DNA of 64,000 nt from Mycobacteroides immunogenum (GCF_001605725.1 NZ_CP011530.1:3472001-3536000), one strand, 5' to 3'; positions 1 to 9,559 are shown, counted from the first letter of the stretch. Notes: generated from the sequence alone by a model not told the origin. Numbers and translations: made by a program.

Positions 1-9
1 TATCTTCAT
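1..9 (-). CDS. trmD: Start of trmD (tRNA m1G37 methyltransferase), truncated by window edge
   Basis: Only three codons are visible (Met-Lys-Ile), 10 nt after the rimM stop codon on the same strand. Mycobacterial order is rpsP-khpA-rimM-trmD, and TrmD proteins of this group start Met-Arg/Lys-Ile-Asp, so this is very probably the trmD start. The call rests on position rather than on protein sequence. Confidence 0.55.
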
Positions 10-19
10 GCCGGAGTTC

Positions 20-541
20 TCACGACAGGTCCAGCAGCCCTTCGGGCGGATCGATCTCGATCACTTTGTCCGCCAACGAAATAGATGTGACGATAGCGGA
101 TACGAAGGGCACCAGGACTTCCCGGCGTTCGGGTCCCCGTACCGAGAGCAATTCCCCACCGGGGGTATGCAGGACCTCGGAAACAACACCGACGGCAGTC
201 CCGTCCAGGGTCCGCACCGCGAGCCCTTCGAGCTGGTGATCGTAGAACTCGTCAGGATCCTCGATGGGCGGAAGACTTGTGGTGTCCACCGTGAAAAGCG
301 TGCCGCGCAACGCATCTGCCGCGTCACGATCGGATACCCCGACAAATCTGACCAGCAACCGTCCGGTGTGCTCGCGCACCGATTCGACGGTGAATTGGCG
401 ACTGCCACCACCACGGGGCAGCCGCCCAGTCAACACCGAACCGACGGCGAAACGCTCGTCAGGATCGTCGGTACGGATCTCCACCGACAGCTCGCCGGTG
501 ACACCGTGCGCCTTGGCGATACGCCCGACCACTAGCTCCAT
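20..541 (-). CDS. rimM: Ribosome maturation factor RimM
   Basis: A 173-residue protein needed for late maturation of the 30S subunit head, where it binds ribosomal protein uS19. The N-terminal RimM barrel starts [13 protein letters not shown] and is followed by the PRC-barrel half with the motif [11 protein letters not shown] near residue 95. The ATG at 541 is chosen because the RimM signature begins there; the frame stays open further upstream, but that part does not look like RimM. It lies 4 nt after the KH-protein gene, in the rpsP-khpA-rimM-trmD translation operon. Length and order match other mycobacteria. Confidence 0.93.
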   Translation of the reverse strand: MELVVGRIAKAHGVTGELSVEIRTDDPDERFAVGSVLTGRLPRGGGSRQFTVESVREHTGRLLVRFVGVSDRDAADALRGTLFTVDTTSLPPIEDPDEFYDHQLEGLAVRTLDGTAVGVVSEVLHTPGGELLSVRGPERREVLVPFVSAIVTSISLADKVIEIDPPEGLLDLS

Positions 542-545
542 GGAG

Positions 546-788
546 CTACCGGTCGGTGTCCACCACGTCGACCCGGATACCGCGGCCGCCGACACCCGCG
601 ACGAGGGTGCGCAGTGCCGTGGCGGTGCGTCCGCCCCGACCGATCACCTTTCCGAGATCGTCGGGGTGGACGTGAACCTCTACCGTGCGGCCACGACGGT
701 TCGTCACCAGGTCGACGCGGACATCATCGGGATTGTCGACGATTCCACGCACCAGGTGCTCGACGGCGTCGACCACGACAGAACTCAT
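546..788 (-). CDS. khpA: KH-domain RNA-binding protein KhpA
   Basis: An 80-residue single type-II KH domain protein, ortholog by position of Rv2908c. The nucleic-acid-binding GxxG loop is visible as [14 protein letters not shown] around residues 49-62. In Gram-positive bacteria KhpA pairs with KhpB/Jag and influences cell-wall growth through RNA binding. It lies between rpsP (8 nt gap) and rimM (4 nt gap), so it is co-transcribed with 30S assembly factors. Confidence 0.92.
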   Translation of the reverse strand: MSSVVVDAVEHLVRGIVDNPDDVRVDLVTNRRGRTVEVHVHPDDLGKVIGRGGRTATALRTLVAGVGGRGIRVDVVDTDR

Positions 789-796
789 CTGAGGTC

Positions 797-1276
797 CTAT
801 TCGCTTGCGGCGTCAGCGGACTCAGCGGGAGCCTCGGCGGCGGCTTCCTCGGCAGGCGCAGCGGCCTCGTCCTGCTCGGCCTTCTTGGGGGCCTTCTTCT
901 TTTTCTGCTGGATGGCCTCACCGGTGGGGGCGCCATCAGCCTCGGCCAGCGCGGCGTTGAACAGGTCCAGCTTGCTGGGCTTGGGCTCCTTGACCTTCAG
1001 GGTGCCCTCGGCGCCGGGCAGGCCCTTGAACTTCTGCCAGTCGCCCGTGATCTTCAGCAGGGCCAGCACCGGATCGGTCGGCTGCGCACCGACGGACAGC
1101 CAGTACTGCGCGCGCTCGGAATCGATCTCGATCAGGCTGGGCTCTTCCTTCGGGTGGTACCGGCCGATCACCTCGATGGCACGGCCTTCGCGGCGGGTGC
1201 GGGCATCGGCGACCTGGATGCGGTACTGCGGGTTGCGGATCTTCCCGAGGCGGGTGAGCTTGATCTTGACAGCCAT
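797..1276 (-). CDS. rpsP: 30S ribosomal protein bS16
   Basis: A 159-residue bS16. The conserved core [20 protein letters not shown] at the N-terminus is followed by the usual RxGRxIExIGxYxP region. The C-terminus has a long Ala/Glu/Lys-rich tail (about residues 115-159), typical of actinobacterial S16 and absent in E. coli. The ATG at 1276 has a clear Shine-Dalgarno (AAGGAG) about 9 nt upstream. First gene of the rpsP-khpA-rimM-trmD operon; its leader lies in the 230-bp gap up to the gene ending at 1507. Confidence 0.96.
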   Translation of the reverse strand: MAVKIKLTRLGKIRNPQYRIQVADARTRREGRAIEVIGRYHPKEEPSLIEIDSERAQYWLSVGAQPTDPVLALLKITGDWQKFKGLPGAEGTLKVKEPKPSKLDLFNAALAEADGAPTGEAIQQKKKKAPKKAEQDEAAAPAEEAAAEAPAESADAASE

Positions 1277-1437
1277 GACTACAACTTCTCCTTGAGGTAT
1301 CACGCGGCAATTCGGCGATTCATGCGGAAGTGCATGATCCGGTTTTGCCTCGCGTGGGTCTGACCGCCGCTGGCCATAGCCAGCACGACGGACGGTTGGT
1401 CATTGTGCCAGACCCGGGCCTACCAGCTCAAATCCCA

Positions 1438-1498
1438 CCGACACGCCGCAGCGCGGCGGGTTCGTATCGCACACGTTCGCCACGAGGCGGCGTGTCGG
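1438..1498. repeat. 61-bp hairpin-ended repeat, copy 1
   Basis: Ends are perfect 12-bp inverted repeats, CCGACACGCCGC and GCGGCGTGTCGG. The interior shares GGCGGGTTCGTATCGCA with a second copy at 9495-9555, and differences are confined to short blocks. It lies 8 nt beyond the stop codon of the NTF2-like gene on the minus strand, so it would fall in that gene's 3' untranslated region. It could be a terminator-like structure, a MITE-like element or a small RNA; no T-run follows the stem. Confidence 0.8.
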
Positions 1499-1506
1499 CA
1501 CAGGGA

Positions 1507-1944
1507 CTACACCAGCCGGTTGAAGCATTTCGTCTCGACCCGGCGGGTCAGCCGCCAGCCGTGCCGGGTTCGCACCACCGCGTCGTCGTACCAAAGCCCC
1601 AGGAAAAGCACCTGATCAGTGTCGCCGGCCGGAACCATCGGGTTGAAGCACAGGCTGCGCACGGTGGCCGCGCTCCGTTCGGCGTCATCGAAACGGATGG
1701 AGATGTTTCCCAGCATGTGCGCGTACATCGGGAAGGCCGGTAGCACCTGCGCCAACCACGCCTTCACATCCGGGTAGTCCCCATCGATGCCGCCCATCGC
1801 GCGGTAATCGATGTACGCGTCATTGGTGAACACCTCGTCCAAATCGTCGAACTGGCGGGTGTCGATGGCGGTCGCGTAGTCGACCAGGAGCTGCTGAATC
1901 TGCAGGCGGTCGGAAACTTCGTCGAGGGTCCAGGCGGATGTCAT
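1507..1944 (-). CDS. SnoaL/NTF2-like domain protein (Rv2910c-type)
   Basis: A 145-residue cytosolic protein with the cone-shaped NTF2-like fold. The opening helix (VSDRLQIQQLLVDYATAID) and the following FDDLDEVFTNDAYIDY are the classical SnoaL-like signature; a Trp-Arg-Leu strand pattern closes the protein. Family members include ketosteroid isomerases, hydratases and orphan binding proteins, so the substrate is not predictable. Gene position near rpsP matches Rv2910c. It diverges from the thioesterase gene with only 11 bp between the chosen start codons. Confidence 0.82.
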   Translation of the reverse strand: MTSAWTLDEVSDRLQIQQLLVDYATAIDTRQFDDLDEVFTNDAYIDYRAMGGIDGDYPDVKAWLAQVLPAFPMYAHMLGNISIRFDDAERSAATVRSLCFNPMVPAGDTDQVLFLGLWYDDAVVRTRHGWRLTRRVETKCFNRLV

Positions 1945-1949
1945 AACTT
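1944..1949 (+). promoter_or_regulatory. Putative -10 hexamer of thioesterase gene
   Basis: TAACTT ends 6 nt before the ATG at 1956, the spacing expected for a leaderless mycobacterial transcript. It supports 1956 over the GTG at 1950 as the start. The hexamer also touches the start codon of the divergent NTF2-like gene. Confidence 0.5.
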
Positions 1950-1955
1950 GTGAGC

Positions 1956-2363
1956 ATGCCCACTCGGACCGAAATCATCACGCAATTCGTCCCGAACTCG
2001 CCGCTGTGTCAGCACCTGGGAATCACCCTGACCGAGATCGGCAATGATCGCGCGGTCCTCGCCATGCCCTTCAAGTCCGAGCTGGCGACCATGGGCCAGA
2101 CCGTGCACGGCGGCGCAATCGCCACCCTGGCCGACACCGCCGCCATGGCAGCGGCCTGGGCCGACGACGTGGAGCCCGAGAAGTTCGGTGGTTCAACGGC
2201 TTCGCTGACCGTCAATTACGTTTCCGCCGCCGACGCGGCCGACCTGACCGCAGTGGGCCAGGTCGTCCGCCGCGGCAGGCGGCTCTCGAACATCGAGGTG
2301 ACCGTCTGCGACTCCGCCGGACGAGTCGTCGCAAAAGCACTGGCCACCTACAACTTCGCCTAG
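1956..2363 (+). CDS. PaaI-type hotdog-fold thioesterase
   Basis: A 135-residue acyl-CoA thioesterase-like protein. The hotdog helix is visible as TVHGGAIATLADTAAM (about residues 49-64), with the HGG-x-x-x-x-x-x-D pattern typical of the PaaI/YigI group that hydrolyses acyl-CoA thioesters. The ATG at 1956 is preferred over the GTG at 1950 because a TAACTT -10-like hexamer sits 6 nt upstream of it. The gene is convergent with the oxidoreductase downstream; the two stop codons share the 4-nt sequence CTAG (2360-2363). Physiological substrate unknown. Confidence 0.85.
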   Translation: MPTRTEIITQFVPNSPLCQHLGITLTEIGNDRAVLAMPFKSELATMGQTVHGGAIATLADTAAMAAAWADDVEPEKFGGSTASLTVNYVSAADAADLTAVGQVVRRGRRLSNIEVTVCDSAGRVVAKALATYNFA

Positions 2364-3391
2364 GCGACCCCAGACTCGTCGCGGGCGAGCAGCTCGCGCA
2401 CCCTCGGAATCACCTCGGTGCCATACAGCTCGACGTTCTGCATACCCAACCCGGGCTGCGCGGCTTGGTATACCAAGCTGAACCTGTCGGCACCGAGACC
2501 GCGGATTGTCTTGGCCATCTTGGCCGCCACAGTGTCGGGCGAGCCGACGTACAACGAGCCTGACTTCACCTCGGCCAGGTACTCCTCGTATCGCGGTGCC
2601 GCCCATCCGCGCTCACGCCCGATCGTGGTGCGCAACTCCCGGAACCCTGGCCAATACTGCGCGATCGCCTCCTCGTCCGATTCGGCGATGTGCCCCGGGC
2701 TGTGGATACCCAGCGGCATCGGCTCGGTGACCCCAAGCTGGTCCTGCGCGCGGCGGTACAGGTCCACGTAGGGCTCGAACCGCATCGGGTTGCCGCCGAT
2801 GATCGCCAGGATCATCGGTATGCGGTACCGCACACTGCGGACCACCGACTCCGGGGATCCCCCGACACCGACCCAAGCCCGCAATCCATCGGCCGTCTTG
2901 GGGTACACCTCGACGTTGTCCAAACCGGACCGCAACTTGCCCGACCAGGTCACCGGATCCCCGGGCAGCAGCTTGGCCAACAGATCGAACTTCTCCTCGA
3001 AGAGTTCGTCGTAGTCGGCCAGGTCGTAGCCGAATAAGGGGTAGGAATCGGTGAACGATCCCCGGCCCAGCACCACCTCGGCGCGGCCGCCCGAGATTCC
3101 GTCGAGAGTGGCAAAGCGTTGATACACCCGCACCGGGTCGTCGGTGCTGAGCACGGTCACCGCGGTCGCGAGCGTGATCTGCTCGGTACGGGCCGCGATC
3201 GCGGCCAGCATCATCTCCGGAGACTCCCCCACGAACTCAGACCGGTGATGTTCACCGATCGCGAAGATGTCGACACCTACCTGGTCGGCGCGCACCCCCT
3301 CCTCTACCACCGCTCGGATCGCTTCGGGGTTGCTCATACCCTCGGGGACGTCGGCGAACGTGTCCAAACCAAACTGCACGTGATTTCCCAT
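2360..3391 (-). CDS. LLM-class (luciferase-like) flavin-dependent oxidoreductase
   Basis: A 343-residue TIM-barrel enzyme of the bacterial luciferase-like family, using FMN or coenzyme F420. Typical signatures are the IGEHHRSEFVGESPE segment near residue 50, the LDGISGGRAEVVLGRG segment, and a C-terminal YVGSPDTVAAKMAK motif. The ATG at 3391 gives the natural N-terminus MGNHVQFGLDTF. A 26-bp near-perfect palindrome begins 5 nt upstream of the start, suggesting repressor control. The substrate cannot be assigned. It diverges from the protease/nuclease fusion gene. Confidence 0.85.
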   Translation of the reverse strand: MGNHVQFGLDTFADVPEGMSNPEAIRAVVEEGVRADQVGVDIFAIGEHHRSEFVGESPEMMLAAIAARTEQITLATAVTVLSTDDPVRVYQRFATLDGISGGRAEVVLGRGSFTDSYPLFGYDLADYDELFEEKFDLLAKLLPGDPVTWSGKLRSGLDNVEVYPKTADGLRAWVGVGGSPESVVRSVRYRIPMILAIIGGNPMRFEPYVDLYRRAQDQLGVTEPMPLGIHSPGHIAESDEEAIAQYWPGFRELRTTIGRERGWAAPRYEEYLAEVKSGSLYVGSPDTVAAKMAKTIRGLGADRFSLVYQAAQPGLGMQNVELYGTEVIPRVRELLARDESGVA

Positions 3392-3396
3392 GCATC

Positions 3397-3422
3397 CATA
3401 AACGGACTGCGGTCCGCTTATG
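3397..3422. promoter_or_regulatory. 26-bp palindrome (candidate operator) between oxidoreductase and protease/nuclease genes
   Basis: The left arm ATAAACGGAC and right arm GTCCGCTTAT pair at 9 of 10 positions around a TGCG centre, plus one flanking C-G pair. It starts 5 nt before the oxidoreductase ATG (3391) and 84 nt before the fusion gene ATG (3507). Such symmetry is typical of TetR- or MarR-type repressor sites; no regulator gene is adjacent. Confidence 0.55.
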
Positions 3423-3506
3423 TTCCCGGGGTATTCCCAGCCGCGATTCACCTGCTGTTCACCCCATGCGCACCGGCATCTGGTTCGCGGACGCTACGAA
3501 TCAGGG

Positions 3507-5690
3507 ATGAGCCCCGCGCGTGCGAACAACCAAACAACGGTGGACAACCTACAAGCCCTGTCGGTCACCGATCTGCTGGCGGCCCGCGACCTCTATCACC
3601 ATCACCTGGTCAACAAACCCAACGTGGTGGGCACCGCCATCGGCCGTTATCTGATTCGCAAGCAGCCCGGCGGGGCTCGCACACTGGCCAATTCGCAGGT
3701 CGAACAGGGGTTTTCGTGGCCCTGCGTGATGGTTTTCATCAGCGACTGGGCCGCCCCCAAGTCACTTACCCCGTACGACTACGTGCCCAAGCAACTGTTC
3801 ATGCCCGACGGCCGGGTGGTCCCGGTCTGCAAGGTTCAGGTGGATCCGGCGCCCGTGTCCACCGCCCGGCGGAACCCGGCGCAGACGCGCTGGCCCACCA
3901 CACTGCTGGGCGGCGGGCTCCCGATCGTGGTCGATGTCCAGAATCAGTCGCACACCGCGACCGCCGGTTGTCTCGTATCCGACGGGCACACGCTCTACGC
4001 GTTGACCAACCGCCACGTCTGCGGACCGGCCGGACAAGAAATCGATATGGTGCGCGGCCTGACCCGTTCGCGCATCGGGGTTTCCAGCGGGCAGCAGCTC
4101 ACCAGGCTGCCGTTCGATGAGGTGTATCCCTTCTCGATGACGAACACCTACCTCACGCTGGACATCGGCCTGGTCGATGTCGATGACGCCGGAGAATGGA
4201 CGTCGACCGCCTACGGCATCGGCGATATCGGCCCCATGGTCGACACCGGCGACATGACCAACGGGCTCGATCTGATCGACCAGCCCGTGGTGGCGCACGG
4301 CGCGGGTTCGGGCCTGGTGGCCGGCAAGGTGATGGCACTGTTCTACCGATACAAGTCGGTAGGGGGCTCGGAGTACGTCTCGGACTTTCTCATCGCACCG
4401 GATCAGCAAGGCCCGCAAACGATTCCGGGCGATTCCGGCATGATCTGGCACCTCACCGAGAACCGGCCACGGCCCGCTCCCCTTGCCGTGGAATGGGGCG
4501 GGCAGGCATTCCTGGATGGAACCACCCGATGCACCATGAACTTCGCGCTCGCCACGAGCCTGAGCACGGTGTGCAATCTGCTTGACGTGGAACCGGTCGT
4601 GGGGCAGCAAGATGGTGCCCACCCATTCTGGGGACAGACCGGCCACTACAGCATCGCGACCTTCACCCCCGACGCGATCCGCTCACCGAACCTCAAAACG
4701 CTGATGCAGGCCAATCTGGATGCCATCAGTTTCTCGCTGTCCGAGCTGGACCCGAAGACAATCGCGCAGCGCCTCAAGGAGGCGCGCAGCAACCCGGACG
4801 GCATCATCCCGCTCGCCGACGTGCCGGACTTGGTCTGGAAGAACCTGCCGAGCAAGGTCACGGGCGGCCGCGACGACCACATGACCGGGTACCGGTCGCA
4901 GGGCCCCGAGCATCCCTGCCACTACGCCGATATCGATGAGCCCGGACCGGACGGCTCGATCGTGCGAGACCTGTGCCTGCAGGACATCGCCAACCTCACG
5001 GTGGCCAAATGGCAACAGTTCTACGACGAACGCGGTCACACCACCCAGGACAAGCGCGGCCTGCTGCCGTTCCGGGTCTGGCAGTTCTACGACGCTATGG
5101 TCGGCTTCGTCAAAAGCAAGCAGCTCGACCAGTTCGTGTGCGCGGCCGGTCTCTTGGCGCACTACATCGGCGACGCCTCACAACCGCTGCACGGCAGCTA
5201 CCTCGCGGACGGCTATCCCAACGGCACCGGCGCCGGTGTCCACTCCTGCTACGAGTCGAAGATGATCGATCGGCACGCACAAGAGCTGGTGGCGGCGATA
5301 CCCGCCGCTGTGACCTCCCTCGGCGAACTGGCGCTGGTGGACGATGGCCAACATGCGGCACTGGCGACCGTGGAGCTGATGAACCGATCGGCGCAGCGGC
5401 TGGCACCGACGCAGTTGATCGACGCGTTCGTCGCGCTGGGCGGTAAGCCCGTGGTGGCAACCCAAGACGGGCTATGGGCCCAGTTTGGCGAGCAAACCGG
5501 GATCCTGATGGCCGACAGCGCCCGCACGCTCGCCATGGTGTGGGACAGTGCGTGGGCAGCCGGCGGCGGCGACAAGATCAAAAAGTCTGCGTTGCAAGCT
5601 ATTCCACAGGACCGCTTGCGAGAGCTGTATCAGCAGCCGCAGTTCGTGCCATCGCTGGACCTCGATCATGTGGAATCGGCGCTGCGCTAG
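3507..5690 (+). CDS. Trypsin-like serine protease fused to S1/P1-nuclease-like domain
   Basis: A 727-residue protein without signal peptide or membrane segment, hence probably cytoplasmic. Residues about 60-350 look like a chymotrypsin-fold protease: LTNRHVCG gives His170, LDIGLVDVD gives Asp219, and IPGDSGMIW gives Ser310, a complete catalytic triad. The opening region with NVVGTAIGRYLI resembles bacterial trypsin-like (NAL1-like) proteases. Residues about 450-650 carry a pattern of the S1/P1 nuclease and zinc phospholipase C fold: His458, His472 and Asp475 (HYADID), then HYIGDASQPLH (His552, Asp556, His562) and VHSCYE (His579). This matches the trinuclear-zinc ligand order of P1 nuclease. 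The combination is uncommon and its role is unknown; a conditional toxin or defence effector activated by proteolysis is one hypothesis. The ATG at 3507 is preferred; the frame stays open upstream. Confidence 0.8.
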   Translation: MSPARANNQTTVDNLQALSVTDLLAARDLYHHHLVNKPNVVGTAIGRYLIRKQPGGARTLANSQVEQGFSWPCVMVFISDWAAPKSLTPYDYVPKQLFMPDGRVVPVCKVQVDPAPVSTARRNPAQTRWPTTLLGGGLPIVVDVQNQSHTATAGCLVSDGHTLYALTNRHVCGPAGQEIDMVRGLTRSRIGVSSGQQLTRLPFDEVYPFSMTNTYLTLDIGLVDVDDAGEWTSTAYGIGDIGPMVDTGDMTNGLDLIDQPVVAHGAGSGLVAGKVMALFYRYKSVGGSEYVSDFLIAPDQQGPQTIPGDSGMIWHLTENRPRPAPLAVEWGGQAFLDGTTRCTMNFALATSLSTVCNLLDVEPVVGQQDGAHPFWGQTGHYSIATFTPDAIRSPNLKTLMQANLDAISFSLSELDPKTIAQRLKEARSNPDGIIPLADVPDLVWKNLPSKVTGGRDDHMTGYRSQGPEHPCHYADIDEPGPDGSIVRDLCLQDIANLTVAKWQQFYDERGHTTQDKRGLLPFRVWQFYDAMVGFVKSKQLDQFVCAAGLLAHYIGDASQPLHGSYLADGYPNGTGAGVHSCYESKMIDRHAQELVAAIPAAVTSLGELALVDDGQHAALATVELMNRSAQRLAPTQLIDAFVALGGKPVVATQDGLWAQFGEQTGILMADSARTLAMVWDSAWAAGGGDKIKKSALQAIPQDRLRELYQQPQFVPSLDLDHVESALR

Positions 5691-5701
5691 TGTCGGACCC
5701 G

Positions 5702-6553
5702 ATGTCCACTCTGCGAAACCGTTCCTTGGCGGTGCTCAGCGCCCTGTTCTTGTCGGTGATGTCGGTCGGCGTCGCGCACGCTGACATGGCGCCACCGCCG
5801 CCCGAGGGGCCCGCGCAGGCGTGGCTGGTCGCTGATCTGGACTCCGGCCAGATCCTGGCCGCGCGCGAGCCCAACGCCGTGCACCCCCCGGCCAGCACCA
5901 TCAAGGTCCTGTTGGCCCTGGTGGCTCTCGACGAGCTACCGCTGGATGCCACCGTCGTCGCCGATGCCGCCGACTCCCATGCCGAGTGCAACTGTGTCGG
6001 GATCAAGGCCGGTCAGACGTACACCACGCACGATCTGCTCGAAGGTGCGCTGCTGGAATCCGGTAATGACGCGGCGAACACGCTGGCTCATATGCTCGGC
6101 GGCCGCGAGGCCGCGGTGGAGAAGATGAACGCGAAAGCCGCGTCGCTCGGCGCCACCGCCACGCACACCGCCTCCCCCTCCGGACTGGACGCACCGGGCA
6201 TGGACATGCGTACCAGCCCACATGACCTGGCGGTGATCTTCCGTGCGGCGCTGGCCAATCCGGTCTTCGCGGACATCACCCGGCAGCCCACCGCCGACTT
6301 CCCTGGCCGTGTGCTGCACAACCAGAACGAGCTGATGTATCGCTACCCGGGAGTGATCGGCGGCAAGACCGGATTCACCGACCTGGCGCGCAAAACCTAC
6401 GTGGCTGCTGCCGAGCGCGACGGCAAGCGGCTGGTGGTGGTCATGATGTACGGCCTGATCCATGAGGGTGGACCCACCTACTGGGACCAGGCCGCGAGCC
6501 TGTTCGACTGGGGCTTCGTCAATGACGGTTCGACCAGCGTCGGTTCGCTTTAG
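5702..6553 (+). CDS. dacB: D-alanyl-D-alanine carboxypeptidase, peptidase S11 (DacB-like)
   Basis: A 283-residue exported penicillin-binding protein that trims the terminal D-Ala from peptidoglycan stem peptides. A signal peptide (residues 1-27, ending VGVAHA) is followed by the three active-site motifs: Ser65-x-x-Lys68 in PASTIKVLL, Ser120-Gly-Asn122, and Lys222-Thr-Gly224. There is no C-terminal membrane anchor, as in Rv2911 DacB2, which holds the same place near rpsP/ffh. A TAGTGT hexamer at 5688-5693, overlapping the previous stop codon, ends 8 nt before the ATG and could be its own -10 box. Confidence 0.92.
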   Translation: MSTLRNRSLAVLSALFLSVMSVGVAHADMAPPPPEGPAQAWLVADLDSGQILAAREPNAVHPPASTIKVLLALVALDELPLDATVVADAADSHAECNCVGIKAGQTYTTHDLLEGALLESGNDAANTLAHMLGGREAAVEKMNAKAASLGATATHTASPSGLDAPGMDMRTSPHDLAVIFRAALANPVFADITRQPTADFPGRVLHNQNELMYRYPGVIGGKTGFTDLARKTYVAAAERDGKRLVVVMMYGLIHEGGPTYWDQAASLFDWGFVNDGSTSVGSL

Positions 6554-6807
6554 CCCTTGGAGTTGAGTACCTGGGTCACGGTCTCGGAGGTGCGCACCCG
6601 ACACATCGCAATGGCCAGCGAGACGGCATCCTTGGCAGATATCTGAGCGACAACACTGCCTTCGGCAGCGGCTTCCTGGACGGCGCCCAATTTGCCTGCC
6701 TCATCCATGGTATTGAACTCGGCGCAACCGGTCCCGGCGCGAGCAATCGCGGCCGGGGCGACCATCACCAGCCCCAGGCTCACCACCACCGCCACCGCAA
6801 AACGCAT
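6550..6807 (-). CDS. Small secreted protein, HdeA-like
   Basis: An 85-residue protein with a signal peptide (residues 1-24, ending AAIARA) and a mature region of about 60 residues with two cysteines (CAEFNTMDEAGK and AMCRVRTSE). The Cys-x-x-Phe-x-x-Met-Asp start and the second Cys near the end resemble the HdeA acid-stress chaperone family, which is held by one disulfide. The homology is weak and the role unproven. Its stop codon overlaps that of the carboxypeptidase gene (tail-to-tail, 4 nt). Confidence 0.6.
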   Translation of the reverse strand: MRFAVAVVVSLGLVMVAPAAIARAGTGCAEFNTMDEAGKLGAVQEAAAEGSVVAQISAKDAVSLAIAMCRVRTSETVTQVLNSKG

Positions 6808-6817
6808 GACGGGCACT

Positions 6818-7885
6818 CTATCGAATGCGGCCGCGCAGCATGACGAGGTCGGGACGCGACAGCACCTCGGGTCCACTCCGAGGGTCGGCGCGGTATCCGA
6901 CGAGGTCGGCCGGTGCCCCGTGGTCCAGGCCCGCCCGGCCCAGCCAATCCCGCGCCCGCCACGAGGCCGCACCCAGCGCATCGGTGGGACTCATGCCGAT
7001 CCTGGTGAGCGCGGCAACCTCATCGGCGATGCGCCCGTGCGCGATAGAACCACCGGCATCGGTACCGGCATAGATCGGGATGCCGGCGTCGTATGCGTTT
7101 CCGAAGGTCGTGTGCAGGCCCGCGTACAGGTCGCGCATGTGTTGCGCGTAGCGCGGGTACTTTCCTGCCTTGTCCGCGATACCGGGGAAGTTCTCGATGT
7201 TGATGACGGTCGGGACAAGCGCGGTGCCGTGTTCGGCCATCATCGCGATGGTGTCGTCGGTAAGACCGGTGCCGTGCTCGATGCAGTCGATTCCCGCGCG
7301 GATCAGGCCGGGCAGCGCGTCCTCACCGAAAACATGGGCGGTGACCCGGGCGCCGTTGGCATGCGCGGCGTCGATGGCCTCCGCGAGAATCTCGTCCGAC
7401 CACAGCGGAGCCAGATCCCCGACGGCCCGATCAATCCAGTCCCCCACCAACTTCACCCAGCCGTCGCCCCAACGTGCCTGCAGTGCAACGGCTTCCGGCA
7501 ACTGCGCGTCGTCCTCGATATCGATGGGCAGCCCGGGGATGTAGCGCTTGGGCTTGGCCAGGTGCCTGCCCGCGCGGATGATCCGTGGCAGGTCTTCGCG
7601 CTCGTCGAAACCGCGGGTATCTACCGGCGATCCCGCGTCACGCAGCAACAGCGCACCCACGTCGCGCTCGGCTTCGGCCTGCGTGACTGCCTCCTCGAGT
7701 GAGGTGGGGCCATGCGGCCCGATGCCCACGTGGCAGTGCGCGTCGACAAGTCCGGGCAGCAGCCACCCGCTGTCGAAGACGGTGTCAGCGCCCGCGATCG
7801 GCTCGAGGCTGATGACGCCGTCGTGCACCCACAGCTCGATTGGCTCTCCGGACGGAAGAGTTCGTCCACGCAGGTGCGCGCGCAT
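6818..7885 (-). CDS. Amidohydrolase family protein (Rv2915c-type)
   Basis: A 355-residue metal-dependent hydrolase of the imidazolonepropionase/prolidase-like group. The N-terminal metal motif LVDAHCHVGIG (around residue 47), the central VTAHVFGED and IEHGTGLTDD histidines, and YAGTDAGG near residue 270 give the expected His/His/Asp ligand set of a TIM-barrel amidohydrolase. The gene begins 5 nt before the ffh stop on the other side, that is, it follows ffh in the same operon, as Rv2915c does. The substrate is not known. Confidence 0.85.
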   Translation of the reverse strand: MRAHLRGRTLPSGEPIELWVHDGVISLEPIAGADTVFDSGWLLPGLVDAHCHVGIGPHGPTSLEEAVTQAEAERDVGALLLRDAGSPVDTRGFDEREDLPRIIRAGRHLAKPKRYIPGLPIDIEDDAQLPEAVALQARWGDGWVKLVGDWIDRAVGDLAPLWSDEILAEAIDAAHANGARVTAHVFGEDALPGLIRAGIDCIEHGTGLTDDTIAMMAEHGTALVPTVINIENFPGIADKAGKYPRYAQHMRDLYAGLHTTFGNAYDAGIPIYAGTDAGGSIAHGRIADEVAALTRIGMSPTDALGAASWRARDWLGRAGLDHGAPADLVGYRADPRSGPEVLSRPDLVMLRGRIR

Positions 7886-7890
7886 CAGGC

Positions 7891-9462
<1,572 letters not shown>

Positions 9463-9469
9463 GTCGACC

Positions 9470-9475
9470 AGCCTA
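9470..9475 (-). promoter_or_regulatory. Putative leaderless -10 hexamer of ffh
   Basis: TAGGCT (minus strand) lies 7 nt before the GTG start of ffh. There is no Shine-Dalgarno sequence in the gap. The same hexamer occurs at the same spacing before several other genes in the window. Confidence 0.55.
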
Positions 9476-9494
9476 GCTGGCAGTCCTCTTCGCG

Positions 9495-9555
9495 CCGACA
9501 CGCCGCATGGTGGCGGGTTCGTATCGCACGTGTCCGCCGTCGGGCGGCGTGTCGG
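9495..9555. repeat. 61-bp hairpin-ended repeat, copy 2
   Basis: Same length, same 12-bp perfect terminal inverted repeats and same GGCGGGTTCGTATCGCA core as the copy at 1438-1498. It sits in the 97-bp gap between the glnD stop (4 nt away) and the ffh start. As with copy 1, it directly follows the stop codon of the upstream minus-strand gene. Confidence 0.8.
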
Positions 9556-9559
9556 TGCG

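Noticed and set aside
264..1295. Long plus-strand open frame (343 codons) antisense to khpA and rpsP
   Set aside because: Ser/Ala-rich composition is what GC-rich antisense codons produce; the minus-strand frames encode recognised ribosomal proteins.
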